Shown: positions 1 to 8,600 of the stretch, in pieces
Layout: every line of letters begins with the position of its first letter
How positions within the stretch are numbered: the stretch's first letter is position 1
Source of the DNA: JBFMGD01 sp040751775
GTDB taxonomy: Bacteria; Bacillota; Dethiobacteria; DTU022
Direction: 5' to 3'
DNA length: 53,315 nt
NCBI GenBank assembly: GCA_040751775.1
Contig: JBFMGD010000015.1
Location: forward strand, 1-53,315
Program-made: the position numbers and the translations under genes
Notes under the pieces: generated by a model
What the model was told of the DNA's origin: nothing
What the model saw: only the letters and a program-made list of their open reading frames with translations
Databases searched by the model: none

Positions 1-97
1 GGGCTGCCGCCAGGGCCGCTTCGCAACCGGCATGGCCGGCTCCGATCACGGTGACGTCATAAGGGGTTTGGTCGTATTTTACACAAACGTGGTTCAT
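1..97 (-). CDS. mnmG: tRNA uridine-5-carboxymethylaminomethyl modification enzyme MnmG (GidA), N-terminal fragment
   Basis: The first 32 codons of a leftward gene that runs off the left edge. The translation holds a Rossmann FAD-binding start, VTVIGAGHAGCEAALAAA, whose HAGCEAA signature fits MnmG/GidA rather than the related TrmFO. The family builds the cmnm5 modification on wobble uridines of certain tRNAs together with MnmE. The start at 97 is chosen because AAGGA lies about eight bases upstream; an in-frame ATG at 106 sits too close to that site. It begins 14 bases after the nadE stop, so the two are probably co-transcribed. Only the nucleotide-binding end is visible. Confidence 0.8.
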   Translation of the reverse strand, partial: MNHVCVKYDQTPYDVTVIGAGHAGCEAALAAA

Positions 98-111
98 CAG
101 ACGCATTCCTT

Positions 112-1758
112 TTAATAGTCATATCCTCTGGCAATAGGCATACGCCTACCGGATCCGAAGGCGCGCGTGGTTACCCGCAGCCCCGGCGCAGCCTGGCGCC
201 GCTTATACTCGGTACGATCCACCAGCGCCGTTACCTGGTAGACTGTCTCCGCGCGATGGCCGCGCGCTATGATTTCGGCGGGCGAAAGATTTTCTTCAAT
301 ATATAGGTTCAGAATCGGGTCAAGCTCCGGGTAGGGCGGCAGGGAATCTTCGTCTTTCTGATCAGGCCGCAGTTCAGCCGAAGGGGCTTTACTGATCGTA
401 CGTTGAGGGATCACTTCTTTGCCATGCAGCCGGTTCAGGTAAGCGGCCAGTTCGTATACCATCACCTTGGGCACATCGGCCAGAACGGCCAACCCGCCGG
501 CCATATCCCCGTACAGGGTGCAGTAGCCGGCCGCTAGTTCCGATTTATTACCAGTGGTTAGCGCCAGGTGACCTTCCCGGTTGGATATGAACATGATCTG
601 GTTGCCCCTGATCCGGGCCTGCAGGTTTTCTTCCGCTAAATCCTGTGCCGGTCCGCCGTCCTGGTTGAACAGCTCCAGGAACGCCAGGAATGGTTTTTCG
701 ATCGGCATGATGCGGTAATCTATTCCTAAATTTTCAGCCAGGGCCCGGGCGTCCTCCACGCTGTGTTCGGATGAATAAGGTGAAGGCATCAATAGGCCCA
801 CTACATTTTCCGCTCCCAGGGCGTCAGCCGCGATCGCAGCGGTCACCGCCGAGTCAATACCGCCGCTTAAACCGAGTACGGCGCTGCAAAAACCGGTTTT
901 GGCCAGGTAGTCTTTAATGCCCAGGCAGAGTGCTCGATAAATAGTCCCGATATCTTCCTTTATCGGTGATACCTGTTGTTTCGGTCGGGAAAAGAGGGCG
1001 TCACTTTCAATAAAAAAAAGCTCTTCTGCAAACGAGGCGGCGCGATAAATTAACTCGCCGCGATTATTGTAGACGAGGCTCGTTCCATCAAAGATCAGTT
1101 CGTCGTTTCCACCGACCTGGTTTAAGTAGATCAAGGCAATGCCGTGCTTCGTAGCCAGGTGCCCGACCATCTTTTCCCGCAGTGACTGTTTGCCCTGGTT
1201 ATATGGAGAGGCGGAAAGGTTGATCATAACGGCGGCGTTCATGCGGACCAGTTCTTCAACCGGGTCCAGGTCGTACAAAGGGTGTGGGCAGAAATCGCGG
1301 TCGTTCCAGATATCCTCACAGATCGTCACCGCAACCGTTAAGTCGTTCATCATTTCAACGGCTAGTTCCGGGGAACGCGTGAAGTAGCGCTTTTCGTCGA
1401 AAACGTCGTAGTTGGGCAGAAGCGTTTTACGATGTACCCTTTTTACGGTTCCGTTTTCGAGAAACACGGCGGCGTTGTAAAGTTCGCCTTCAACCCGGTA
1501 AGGCGTACCTGTAAGTATTGAAGGCGCGCGGCCGGCTGTGAGAGGCGCCAACTCTTCCTTGATTATCTGTTCCACCTGCAGAATAAAGCCGTTATATAGC
1601 AATAAATCCTGGGGAGGATAGCCGGTTACGGCCAGTTCAGGAAAAACTACCAGGTCTGCCCCGCCGGAAAGGGCTTTACGGCAGCAGCGTATTAATTTAG
1701 CCGTGTTTTGCTTGAGATCTCCGACGACCGGGTTAATCTGGGCCAGGGCAATCCTCAT
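112..1758 (-). CDS. nadE: Glutamine-dependent NAD(+) synthetase
   Basis: A 548-residue cytosolic enzyme catalysing the last step of NAD synthesis: ATP-dependent amidation of deamido-NAD using ammonia released from glutamine. The N-terminal half is a carbon-nitrogen hydrolase (glutaminase) domain with the triad visible as Glu41 in VFPELAVTGYPP, a Lys near residue 111 (RKTLLPNYDVFDE) and a Cys near 147 (TICEDIW). The C-terminal half is the synthetase domain with the ATP pyrophosphatase P-loop SGGIDSA near residues 295-301. Length and domain order fit the bacterial glutamine-dependent form. It lies directly upstream of mnmG on the same strand. Its own promoter should lie in 1759-1960, shared divergently with the iron operon. 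Confidence 0.95.
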   Translation of the reverse strand: MRIALAQINPVVGDLKQNTAKLIRCCRKALSGGADLVVFPELAVTGYPPQDLLLYNGFILQVEQIIKEELAPLTAGRAPSILTGTPYRVEGELYNAAVFLENGTVKRVHRKTLLPNYDVFDEKRYFTRSPELAVEMMNDLTVAVTICEDIWNDRDFCPHPLYDLDPVEELVRMNAAVMINLSASPYNQGKQSLREKMVGHLATKHGIALIYLNQVGGNDELIFDGTSLVYNNRGELIYRAASFAEELFFIESDALFSRPKQQVSPIKEDIGTIYRALCLGIKDYLAKTGFCSAVLGLSGGIDSAVTAAIAADALGAENVVGLLMPSPYSSEHSVEDARALAENLGIDYRIMPIEKPFLAFLELFNQDGGPAQDLAEENLQARIRGNQIMFISNREGHLALTTGNKSELAAGYCTLYGDMAGGLAVLADVPKVMVYELAAYLNRLHGKEVIPQRTISKAPSAELRPDQKDEDSLPPYPELDPILNLYIEENLSPAEIIARGHRAETVYQVTALVDRTEYKRRQAAPGLRVTTRAFGSGRRMPIARGYDY

Positions 1759-1966
1759 AAAATGACTTCGCCTCCGCTTGAAAAACGCTCTCGGGATGTA
1801 ACTTTCCCGCGAGCGTTTTCCCGATATTGTCTAACTTAGGTATATTAATTCCTGGCTGAATTATAAACAAGCCGACCGTTAAAGTCAAGGAACATTCCCA
1901 TCTTCTAAAGGGGGCCAAGATTAAATGTCCGCGGATTGAACCTTAACGAGCAGAGCAAAATTATAC

Positions 1967-1995
1967 TTGACATGAGAAGAAAGTGGATCTATAAA
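1967..1995 (+). promoter_or_regulatory. Sigma-A-type promoter of the iron operon
   Basis: TTGACA at 1967-1972, a 17-base spacer and TATAAA at 1990-1995 form a near-consensus housekeeping promoter reading toward the DtxR-like gene. The expected transcription start, about 2002, falls just before the palindrome at 2007-2022, so a repressor bound there would block transcription. The placement is seen in the sequence; activity is inferred. Confidence 0.75.
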
Positions 1996-2006
1996 TAGAG
2001 TAGGAA

Positions 2007-2022
2007 GTTAGGCATGCCTAAC
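2007..2022. promoter_or_regulatory. DtxR-family operator-like palindrome
   Basis: A perfect 16-base palindrome, GTTAGGCATGCCTAAC, lies between the promoter and the start codon of the DtxR/MntR-type regulator. It resembles known DtxR/IdeR boxes, which carry TTAGG...CCTAA arms. A second GTTAG-N6-CTAAC element precedes feoB. The likely ligand is the product of the adjacent gene, giving iron-dependent autorepression. Confidence 0.75.
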
Positions 2023-2039
2023 ACAAAGGAGCGTTTTTC

Positions 2040-2447
2040 ATGTCCCCTCTGCCTGTAAGCGCGTCTCTGCAGGATTACTTAGAAGCTATTTTAAACCTTT
2101 CCGCCAACGGTGAACCGGCGCGGGTCACTGATATCGCTGCGGTTTTGAATCTGGCTAAAGCCAGTGTAACCCAGGCCCTCGGTGTTTTACAGGAGCAAGG
2201 CCTGGTCAGCCACGATCGCTATGGGCCGGTAGCGCTCACTGATCAGGGTTACAGGCTGGCCGTGACAGTAAAAAACCGTCATGAAGTAATATTGAACTTC
2301 TTGGTAGAAGTGCTCCGGGTAGATCCACTAGTTGCCGAGCAAGACGCCTGTTTATTAGAGCATTCCGTCAGCAGCCAGACGATGGAAAAGTTGGTTCAAT
2401 TCCTGGAGCGCAATAATTCAGCTGGTTCAAGAATGCGGGAAGAATGA
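2040..2447 (+). CDS. DtxR/MntR-family metal-dependent repressor, probably iron-sensing
   Basis: A 135-residue cytosolic regulator: N-terminal winged helix-turn-helix (about residues 8-70) followed by the metal-binding dimerisation domain. Putative ligands are Asp12 and Glu15 (LQDYLEA), His81 (NRHEV), Cys104, Glu107 and His108 (DACLLEH). The length is that of MntR, with no SH3-like tail, but the Cys104 position matches DtxR/IdeR Cys102 rather than the Glu99 of manganese-sensing MntR. That and the feo genes downstream point to Fe(II) sensing. The GGAG-type site in CACAAAGGAGCG precedes the ATG. The stop codon overlaps ATGA at 2444, which suggests coupled translation with feoA. Confidence 0.88.
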   Translation: MSPLPVSASLQDYLEAILNLSANGEPARVTDIAAVLNLAKASVTQALGVLQEQGLVSHDRYGPVALTDQGYRLAVTVKNRHEVILNFLVEVLRVDPLVAEQDACLLEHSVSSQTMEKLVQFLERNNSAGSRMREE

Positions 2448-2464
2448 AAGGAGAGAGGTCGCTA

Positions 2465-2701
2465 ATGGCGCAAGAGCTTCCATTAAACAAACTGGGTAAA
2501 GGTGAGGTCGCGGCGGTTACTCGCGTCGGGGGCCAGGGGAGCACACGGCGCCGCCTGATGGAAATGGGTGTCATTCCGGGAGTTCAAATCACGATTAAAA
2601 AAATCGCCCCCCTGGGGGATCCAATTGATGTGCTGGTGAAAGGCTATCACCTTAGTTTGCGCCGCCGGGAAGCGGCAGAGATTTTTGTGGAGGTGGTTTA
2701 A
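2465..2701 (+). CDS. feoA: Ferrous iron transport protein FeoA (first copy)
   Basis: A 78-residue cytosolic SH3-like protein of the FeoA family, thought to assist FeoB. Family features are the ST/RRRLMEMGVIPG stretch in the middle, and VKGYHLSLRRREAAEIFV near the C-terminus. An ATG at 2444 overlaps the preceding stop, but AAAGGAGAGAGG at about 2447-2458 ends six bases before ATG 2465, so I chose 2465. It is the second gene of the iron operon and should be controlled by the palindromic box at 2007-2022. Confidence 0.9.
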   Translation: MAQELPLNKLGKGEVAAVTRVGGQGSTRRRLMEMGVIPGVQITIKKIAPLGDPIDVLVKGYHLSLRRREAAEIFVEVV

Positions 2702-2722
2702 CTGAGGGAGCTACCGCTGGCG

Positions 2723-2968
2723 ATGCTGCATCCCGGTGTTGCCGCCACAGTAAAAGAAGTGTATGGCGGAGAAAGGGCGCTTTACCGCTTGACCGAGTTG
2801 GGTCTGGTTAAAGGAGCGGTGCTGTCGCTTCTGCAAAATATGCCCGGGGGATCGTTAATCGTTTCTTTAAAGGGATCACGGATCGCTATCGGCCGTGGTT
2901 TAGCTATGAAAGTAGCGGTGGAGGTGCAGGAGGCCGGGGACAGCGCCTACCGGAAAGCGGCCTTATAA
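2723..2968 (+). CDS. feoA: Ferrous iron transport protein FeoA (second copy)
   Basis: An 81-residue FeoA-type SH3-like protein, recognisable by LTELGLVKGAVLSLLQ and SLKGSRIAIGRGLAMKV. It is clearly diverged from the first FeoA rather than a recent duplicate. The start is uncertain. ATG 2723 has only a distant GAGGGAG. An in-frame CTG at 2702 lies five bases after GGAGGTGG (2689-2696) and would add seven residues, giving LPLAMLHPG, which matches the usual FeoA N-terminus better. Two FeoA proteins before FeoB occur in several anaerobes; in such systems they may form a complex with FeoB. Confidence 0.87.
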   Translation: MLHPGVAATVKEVYGGERALYRLTELGLVKGAVLSLLQNMPGGSLIVSLKGSRIAIGRGLAMKVAVEVQEAGDSAYRKAAL

Positions 2969-2984
2969 TAATTTTTTATAAATA

Positions 2985-3000
2985 GTTAGCCAAACCTAAC
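2985..3000. promoter_or_regulatory. Second DtxR-family operator-like box, upstream of feoB
   Basis: GTTAGCCAAACCTAAC has the same outer arms, GTTAG-N6-CTAAC, as the perfect palindrome at 2007-2022, with a mismatched core. It lies between the second feoA and feoB in AT-rich DNA containing TTATAA elements. It may control an internal feoB promoter or be a secondary repressor site. No clear -35/-10 pair was found next to it. Confidence 0.55.
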
Positions 3001-3028
3001 ATATTGTAGCGGAAGAGGAGGTGAAGTT

Positions 3029-5080
3029 ATGGCCAAAGAAAATCCGGCTAAAGAAGAAAAAATGTTCACTATCGCGCTGGCCGGTAACCCAAATGCCGGG
3101 AAGACCAGTATTTTTAATCATCTAACCGGTTCAAAGCAGCATGTGGGCAATTGGCCCGGCGTGACCGTGGAAATCAAGGAAGGCAGCCTGTTTCACCAGG
3201 GCCGCCGCTTAAAAGTGGTCGATCTGCCCGGCACCTACAGCCTTGGCGCCTACTCTGAAGATGAAGTGATTGCCAGAAATTTTATTGTCATGGAGCATCC
3301 GGACCTGGTGATCAACGTGGTCGACTTAACCAACCTGGAGCGCAACCTTTACCTAACGCTCCAGTTGCTGGAGCTGGGCTTGCCGGTGGTGTTGGCGTTA
3401 AACATGTATGACCAGGCAGAAAATCATGGAATCAAGGTAGACCTGGCGAAGCTTTCCGGTATGCTGGAGTTGCCGGTAATACCGACTGTCGCTACCCGCG
3501 GGGAAGGCAGCCGTGAACTGATCGAGGCCGCTGTCTCGATCAGGCTTCCCAAAACCGGTTCGTTCAAGGTGGACTACGGAAAAGAAGTGGAACATGCGCT
3601 GGTCGTTCTGGATCAGTTTTTAGCGCGACAAGCCGTTCCTGCCTGGTCTCCAGGCAACCGCTGGCTGGCTTTAAAACTGTTGGCAAAAGATGAAGCAGTA
3701 TGGCAGGCAGTGCGTCATATGCCCGCCGGCAGTGCTTTGCTTAAGGAAGTTGATGATCTCCGCGGGCGGTTGGAGCGGAAATTAAATGATGATGTGGAAA
3801 CAGTAATCACAGACCGCCGCTACAGGTTAATCCAGGAAATCGCCGCGCTGTGCATCACCCGCAAGACGGAAAATGGCGAGCCTGTTTCACTTTCGGATCG
3901 CATTGACGCGGTAGTGACCAACCGCTTTTTGGGTCTGCCGCTCTTTTTGCTGGCCATGTGGGCGGTATTTCAATTTAGTTTCACCCTGGCTGATCCGTTT
4001 ATCGGTTTTATTGAAGGGAGCTTTACCCGGCTTGGTGAAGTTGTCGCTGTACTGTTGGCCGGCGTAAACGCGCCGGCGGTATTAATTGCTCTGGTTGTCG
4101 ATGGGGTTATCGCCGGGGTCGGGTCGGTTTTGGTGTTTGTCCCCAATATATTTTTGCTTTTCCTGGCAATTTCGCTCCTCGAGGACAGTGGGTACATGGC
4201 CCGGGCCGCGTTTATTATGGACCGCTTCATGCACGGTATCGGTCTGCACGGCCGTTCTTTCATCCCGATGCTTCTCGGCTTCGGTTGCAATGTGCCGGCG
4301 ATCATGGCCACGCGCACTCTTGATAATAAAAAGGACCGTTTTCTCACTATCCTGATTAATCCGCTGATGTCTTGTTCAGCCCGGCTGCCGATCTATGTCC
4401 TTTTTGTGGGGGCCTTCTTCAGCGCCTCTAGGGGCCTGATTATTGCCTCCCTGTATCTGTTGGGTTTTATTTTGGCGATTGTGGTCGGACGCTTGTTTAA
4501 AACCTTCCTATTTGCGGGTGACACCTCTCCGTTTCTCATGGAGCTGCCTCCATACAGGCTGCCTACAGTAAAGAGCTTGTTCATTCATATGTGGGATCGC
4601 GGCAGCGGTTTTTTGCGCCGTGCGGCAACGGTGATTATCACCGCGTCCATAGTAATCTGGGCTCTTGCCAATCTGCCGTGGGGCGTAGAATTCGCTTCGG
4701 CCGAAAGCTTATTGGGCCGTATCGGTACAGTATTCGCTCCGCTGCTTTCACTGGCCGGCTTTGGCCGCTGGGAGGCCGCCGCGGCTCTCATTTTCGGCCT
4801 GTTGGCAAAAGAGGTCGTGGTAAGCACCCTGGCCGTAATCTATGGCGCTGCTGAAACTGGCTTAACGGAGGTTATCGCCGCCGCCTGGACACCACTTTCG
4901 GCATATGCTTTTATGGTTATGACTTTAATCTATATACCCTGTGTGGCCACAATTGCCGCGATTCGAAAAGAAACCAACTCCTGGGGCTGGACCGGTTTTG
5001 CGGTCGGTTACAGCCTGTTATTGGGTTGGCTGATGGCTATACTGGTATTCCAACTTGGCCGCTTGCTCGGTTTTAGTTAA
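3029..5080 (+). CDS. feoB: Ferrous iron transporter FeoB
   Basis: A 683-residue inner-membrane Fe(II) transporter with an N-terminal GTPase. The G1 motif GNPNAGKT is at residues 19-26, followed by G3 DLPGTYSL near 69 and G4 NMYD near 130. A helical dissociation-inhibitor-like spacer follows, then the membrane domain from about residue 300. Both conserved gate motifs are visible: MLLGFGCNVPAIMATR near 410-425 and YIPCVATIAAIRKE near 632-645, each with its Cys. Length and order are normal. GGAAGAGGAGGTGAAGTT gives a strong ribosome binding site. Expression should be repressed under iron sufficiency through the upstream boxes. Confidence 0.96.
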   Translation: MAKENPAKEEKMFTIALAGNPNAGKTSIFNHLTGSKQHVGNWPGVTVEIKEGSLFHQGRRLKVVDLPGTYSLGAYSEDEVIARNFIVMEHPDLVINVVDLTNLERNLYLTLQLLELGLPVVLALNMYDQAENHGIKVDLAKLSGMLELPVIPTVATRGEGSRELIEAAVSIRLPKTGSFKVDYGKEVEHALVVLDQFLARQAVPAWSPGNRWLALKLLAKDEAVWQAVRHMPAGSALLKEVDDLRGRLERKLNDDVETVITDRRYRLIQEIAALCITRKTENGEPVSLSDRIDAVVTNRFLGLPLFLLAMWAVFQFSFTLADPFIGFIEGSFTRLGEVVAVLLAGVNAPAVLIALVVDGVIAGVGSVLVFVPNIFLLFLAISLLEDSGYMARAAFIMDRFMHGIGLHGRSFIPMLLGFGCNVPAIMATRTLDNKKDRFLTILINPLMSCSARLPIYVLFVGAFFSASRGLIIASLYLLGFILAIVVGRLFKTFLFAGDTSPFLMELPPYRLPTVKSLFIHMWDRGSGFLRRAATVIITASIVIWALANLPWGVEFASAESLLGRIGTVFAPLLSLAGFGRWEAAAALIFGLLAKEVVVSTLAVIYGAAETGLTEVIAAAWTPLSAYAFMVMTLIYIPCVATIAAIRKETNSWGWTGFAVGYSLLLGWLMAILVFQLGRLLGFS

Positions 5081-5088
5081 TTGGAGGT

Positions 5089-5259
5089 GTGGGCATAGAA
5101 AGATGGGTCGTCCCGGGTATTCTGATGATAGCCTCTCTCTACCTGGTAGGGCATATTCGACGTTCTATTAAGAAAGACGACTGCGCCGGCGGTTGCGCGG
5201 GTTGCCCCGCCCAGCGCGGAGACCGTGCCGGCAGCTGTAATAACCGGAACGGCCGCTAA
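5089..5259 (+). CDS. FeoB-associated Cys-rich membrane protein
   Basis: A 56-residue protein directly after feoB: one hydrophobic segment (WVVPGILMIASLYLVG), a basic stretch HIRRSIKK, then a Cys-rich tail with DDCAGGCAGCPAQ and a final SCNN. Small single-helix proteins with CxxxCxxC tails are the usual last gene of feo operons (FeoC-like or Cys-rich FeoB-associated family), possibly binding iron or a cluster. The start is uncertain: GTG 5089 is right beside GGAGG (5083-5087), and ATT 5080 is the only other early in-frame candidate. The frame closes with a stop at 5257-5259. Confidence 0.78.
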   Translation: MGIERWVVPGILMIASLYLVGHIRRSIKKDDCAGGCAGCPAQRGDRAGSCNNRNGR

Positions 5260-5306
5260 CTGTATTTTAGATTCCGATTATCAGCTAATATTGAAAGTCT
5301 GAAGCC

Positions 5307-5335
5307 TTGTCTTCTTATTGCTGGAAAGCTATAAT
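5307..5335 (+). promoter_or_regulatory. Candidate promoter of the glutaredoxin-like gene
   Basis: TTGTCT at 5307-5312 and TATAAT at 5330-5335 are 17 bases apart and read toward the gene at 5391. A second TATAAT at 5361-5366 lacks a good -35. This suggests the thiol gene is transcribed apart from the feo operon. Confidence 0.5.
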
Positions 5336-5390
5336 GAATGATAATAGCAAGTTCGCCTGTTATAATTATTTTGGAAGGGGGGTTTAAGGC

Positions 5391-5600
5391 TTGCTTGAAA
5401 TATTTGTCAAAGAAGGTTGCCCATACTGCCGGCAGCAGATGGCAGACTTCGATCGGGACGGTAAATCCTATAAGGTGCATAACGTGAGCAGTGATTCGGA
5501 AGCTTTGCATAAAGCAAAAGTTCAATTCAAGGCAAATAAGGTGCCGGTAGTTGTGGAAGACGGTGAAGTTAAATCAGTCGGTTATCAAGGCGCCGGGTGA
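5391..5600 (+). CDS. Glutaredoxin-like thiol protein
   Basis: A 69-residue single thioredoxin-fold protein. MLEIFVKEGCPYCRQQ gives the first beta strand and a CPYC redox motif at residues 10-13. NKVPVVVEDGEV supplies the cis-proline strand. It is shorter than classical glutaredoxins (about 85 residues) and has the compact form common in anaerobes. The start codon is TTG 5391, preceded by GGAAGGGGGG with good spacing. It probably reduces disulfides or handles thiols in the cytosol; the substrate cannot be inferred. It converges on the beta-galactosidase gene. Confidence 0.8.
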   Translation: MLEIFVKEGCPYCRQQMADFDRDGKSYKVHNVSSDSEALHKAKVQFKANKVPVVVEDGEVKSVGYQGAG

Positions 5601-5659
5601 GGGATATAATTTAATTTAACGCGCGCCGGAGGCGTGCCGCAATAAAATTAAGTTATCCC
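5601..5659. terminator. Convergent hairpin between glutaredoxin-like gene and lacZ
   Basis: GGGATATAATTTAATTT at 5601-5617 pairs imperfectly with the segment 5644-5659 (one bulge), enclosing a GC-rich loop. The 3' arm covers the lacZ stop codon. It is placed where two convergent transcripts must end. The U-rich stretches are inside the stem, so efficiency as an intrinsic terminator is uncertain. Confidence 0.4.
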
Positions 5660-8600
5660 TCTCAGCGTAAAGCCGTATTTATAGAGAACCCGTTTTTTCA
5701 ACTTGAATTCATCATGCAGCACCAGCAAGCCCGGCGTGTCGCCGCCCGCTCCTTTTTGTTTGTAGTCGATGTTCAGGGTGATGTTTGCGCGGCGGGGCAG
5801 TTCATGGATATGCTGTGCCTTTTCCAGGTCCGCGTCCGTATACGGGCGGGCGCTGATATTGAGCAGCGTTCCGGCGGCGTCTTCCACCAGCAAACCTCTA
5901 CCCTGGTCGTCGGTAAGCCTGGCCCAGCGCACCTCGGTGCGGTTGCCGTTCTCCTGGGGATAGAGGTAGTCGTGCACGGCTTCGTCCACCGGCAGGGTAT
6001 GAATGCCGACCACCCCGCTGAGATTGCGATCCGACATGGTTTCATGCGGCCCTTTGCCGAACCAGCTCAACCGGTTGTAGCGTCCGGGGACAGCGAGTTG
6101 CATCCCGAAGCGGTCCAGCTCCCGGCCTGGTATGAACTCGCTCGTTACGGTGACCGCGCCGTCGCCAGACACGGTATAGGTTGTGCTCAAGGGAGAACGG
6201 CCGTGCCTCACTTTTGATCTTACTGTGATGATTACCCGCCGCGGTTCCGGTTGTTCCTGATAAACGCTGATTACTTTTCTACCAGCTTCGGCCATTTTCC
6301 AGGGGCTTTCCCGCTTCAACAATGGAATGAAGTTGCCTATCCCAATATCGTTGCAGGTAGGTACCCGCCAAAAATTTGGCCGCAAGGGCGAAGCGATTAG
6401 CTCCCGGCCCCGGCAGGTATAGGAGGAGAGACGGCCGGTTGCCAGTTCCACCGCCGCGCTGAAGGCTTCGCCGCTGACGGTGATCAAGCCGCCTGTTTTT
6501 GTAACACGCAGGGGTGCGGTATCCTGGTCTACGATCACTGTTTGCCGTTGGCCGGTGAAAGGCAGCTTAAACTGGTCCCAAGCGATGAGATGCCCTCGCG
6601 GCGCCCAGGGGGCGTCCTGCGCCAGGGTAAATTCGACCACCAGGTGATATTCACCTTCTGAGTGCGCTGCGGGAATGGTAAAGGGAACCACCACCTCGCC
6701 GCGTTCCCCCGGTGCCAGATCCGGCAGTTCCAGCGGACCTTCTTCGATTAGCTGTCCGTCTAAAGTAACTTTCCACACTGTGTTTACAAAATTTAAATTT
6801 TGAAATTTATACTTATTTTCTATGGCGAATAGGCCTTTCTCCGCATTAAGCGGCTCTACTTTGATCGCCTGGTATACTTTTTTAACTTCGTACAGCGCCG
6901 GGTGAGGTGTACGATCGGCGGCGACGATGCCGTTGCCGCAGAAAATGCCGTTGTGGGGCTTGTCTCCGAAATCACCGCCGTATGCCCAAAAATCTATACT
7001 TGTTCCGGTCTTTTTCAGGATACTCTGATCTGAAAAATCCCAGATAAATCCACCGATACAGCGGGGGTACTTTTCGAATACGGCCATGTACTGATCAAAG
7101 TTGCCGAGGCTGTTGCCCATGGCATGGGCGTACTCACAGAGGAGGAATGGTTTCTCCCGGTATTGCCGGCAACTGACCCTGCGGCCGAAGGGGTTTTTCC
7201 ATTCCAGCACACCGGCCCGCACAGTCTCGCCTTTACCAACCCTTTCCACTACCCGGGGCGGGGCGTACATCATGCTGAAAAAGTCGGAGATATCGAGCAC
7301 ATGATCACCCTCATAGTGGATCGGCCTGGTCGGATCGATCTCCAGGACCGCCTGCTTCATCTTCCGGATAGTAGTGCCGTAACCCGCTTCGTTACCCAGC
7401 GACCAGGAAATTACGCAGGGGTGGTTTTTTTCTTCTTCCACCATGCGCGCCACCCGGTCAATGCACGCCCCGACCCAGCGAGGGTTATTACCAGGCAGGC
7501 GGTGCCGCAGGCCGTGAGTCTCCAGGTTGGCTTCATCCATAACGTAGAGGCCGTAGCGATCGCATAGGTCGTAGAAACCCGGGCTGTTCGGATAATGGCT
7601 GGTCCTGACAGCGTTAATATTGTTTGCCTTGAGCAGCTTGATATCGGCTTCGGTAACGCTTAGCGGGACGGCGTGCCCGTAGCGGGGGTGAAATTCGTGC
7701 CGGTTAACACCTTTGATCATAATCGCTTTTCCGTTGACCAGGAGACAGCCTGCCTTGATCTCCACTTTTCGGAAACCGAAAAAGCAGCGCCGTGTCTCCA
7801 GAACTTCCCCCGCGCCGGTTTGGAGAGTCAGGAGAATTGTATATAGGTAGGGGGTTTCCGCCGTCCACTTGCGCGGGTCGGCGATTGCCGCCTGAAGCCG
7901 CAGCTCCGTTTCGGACCCTGCGGCGGCAGCGGCGATTTCACCGGAGACGAGCGGTTCTCCTCCCACCGCCTCTCCCGTTTCGTCCAGCAGGGTCACCAGC
8001 AAACGGCAGCGGCGCTCGCTGCCCGCGGTGCCGTAATTCTTAATCTTAGCTTTCAGGTGCAACACTGCGTTCCGACAGCCGCCGTCCAGCTCCGACCAGG
8101 CAAAAAAATCACGTACCGTCAACTCCGGTACGGCCATGAGATCGACATCCCGGAAAATGCCGGATAAGCGCCACATGTCCTGGTCTTCGAGATAGCTGCC
8201 GTCGGACCATTTGTACACTTCAACGGCGGCGGTATTAACGCCCTCTTGCAGAAATTCAGTTATCCTGAATTCCGCCGGGTTCATCGAACCCTGGCTGTAG
8301 CCTGCTGCCTGCCCGTTTAACCACAGGAAAAAAGCGGATTTCACTCCGCCGAAACGGATAAACAGCTCTCTGCCGGCCCATCGTGCCGGCAGGGTAAAGC
8401 TGCGCCGGTACGATCCGACCGGGTTGTCGTGATGATCAATCTTCGGTATGCACCGTTTGCGCAGGCTGTATGTATAGCCGAAGTTGCGATAAATCGGTGT
8501 GCCGTAGCCTTCAATTTCCATGTTGGAAGGGACGTTGATTTCATCCCAGCTGCTGACATCGAAATCAGGCCGGTAAAAATGGAGCGGCCGCTCAGCCGGC

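Noticed and set aside
5714..7567. Long plus-strand frames within lacZ
   Set aside because: They are shadows of a clear 1040-residue GH2 gene on the minus strand and show no family motifs.
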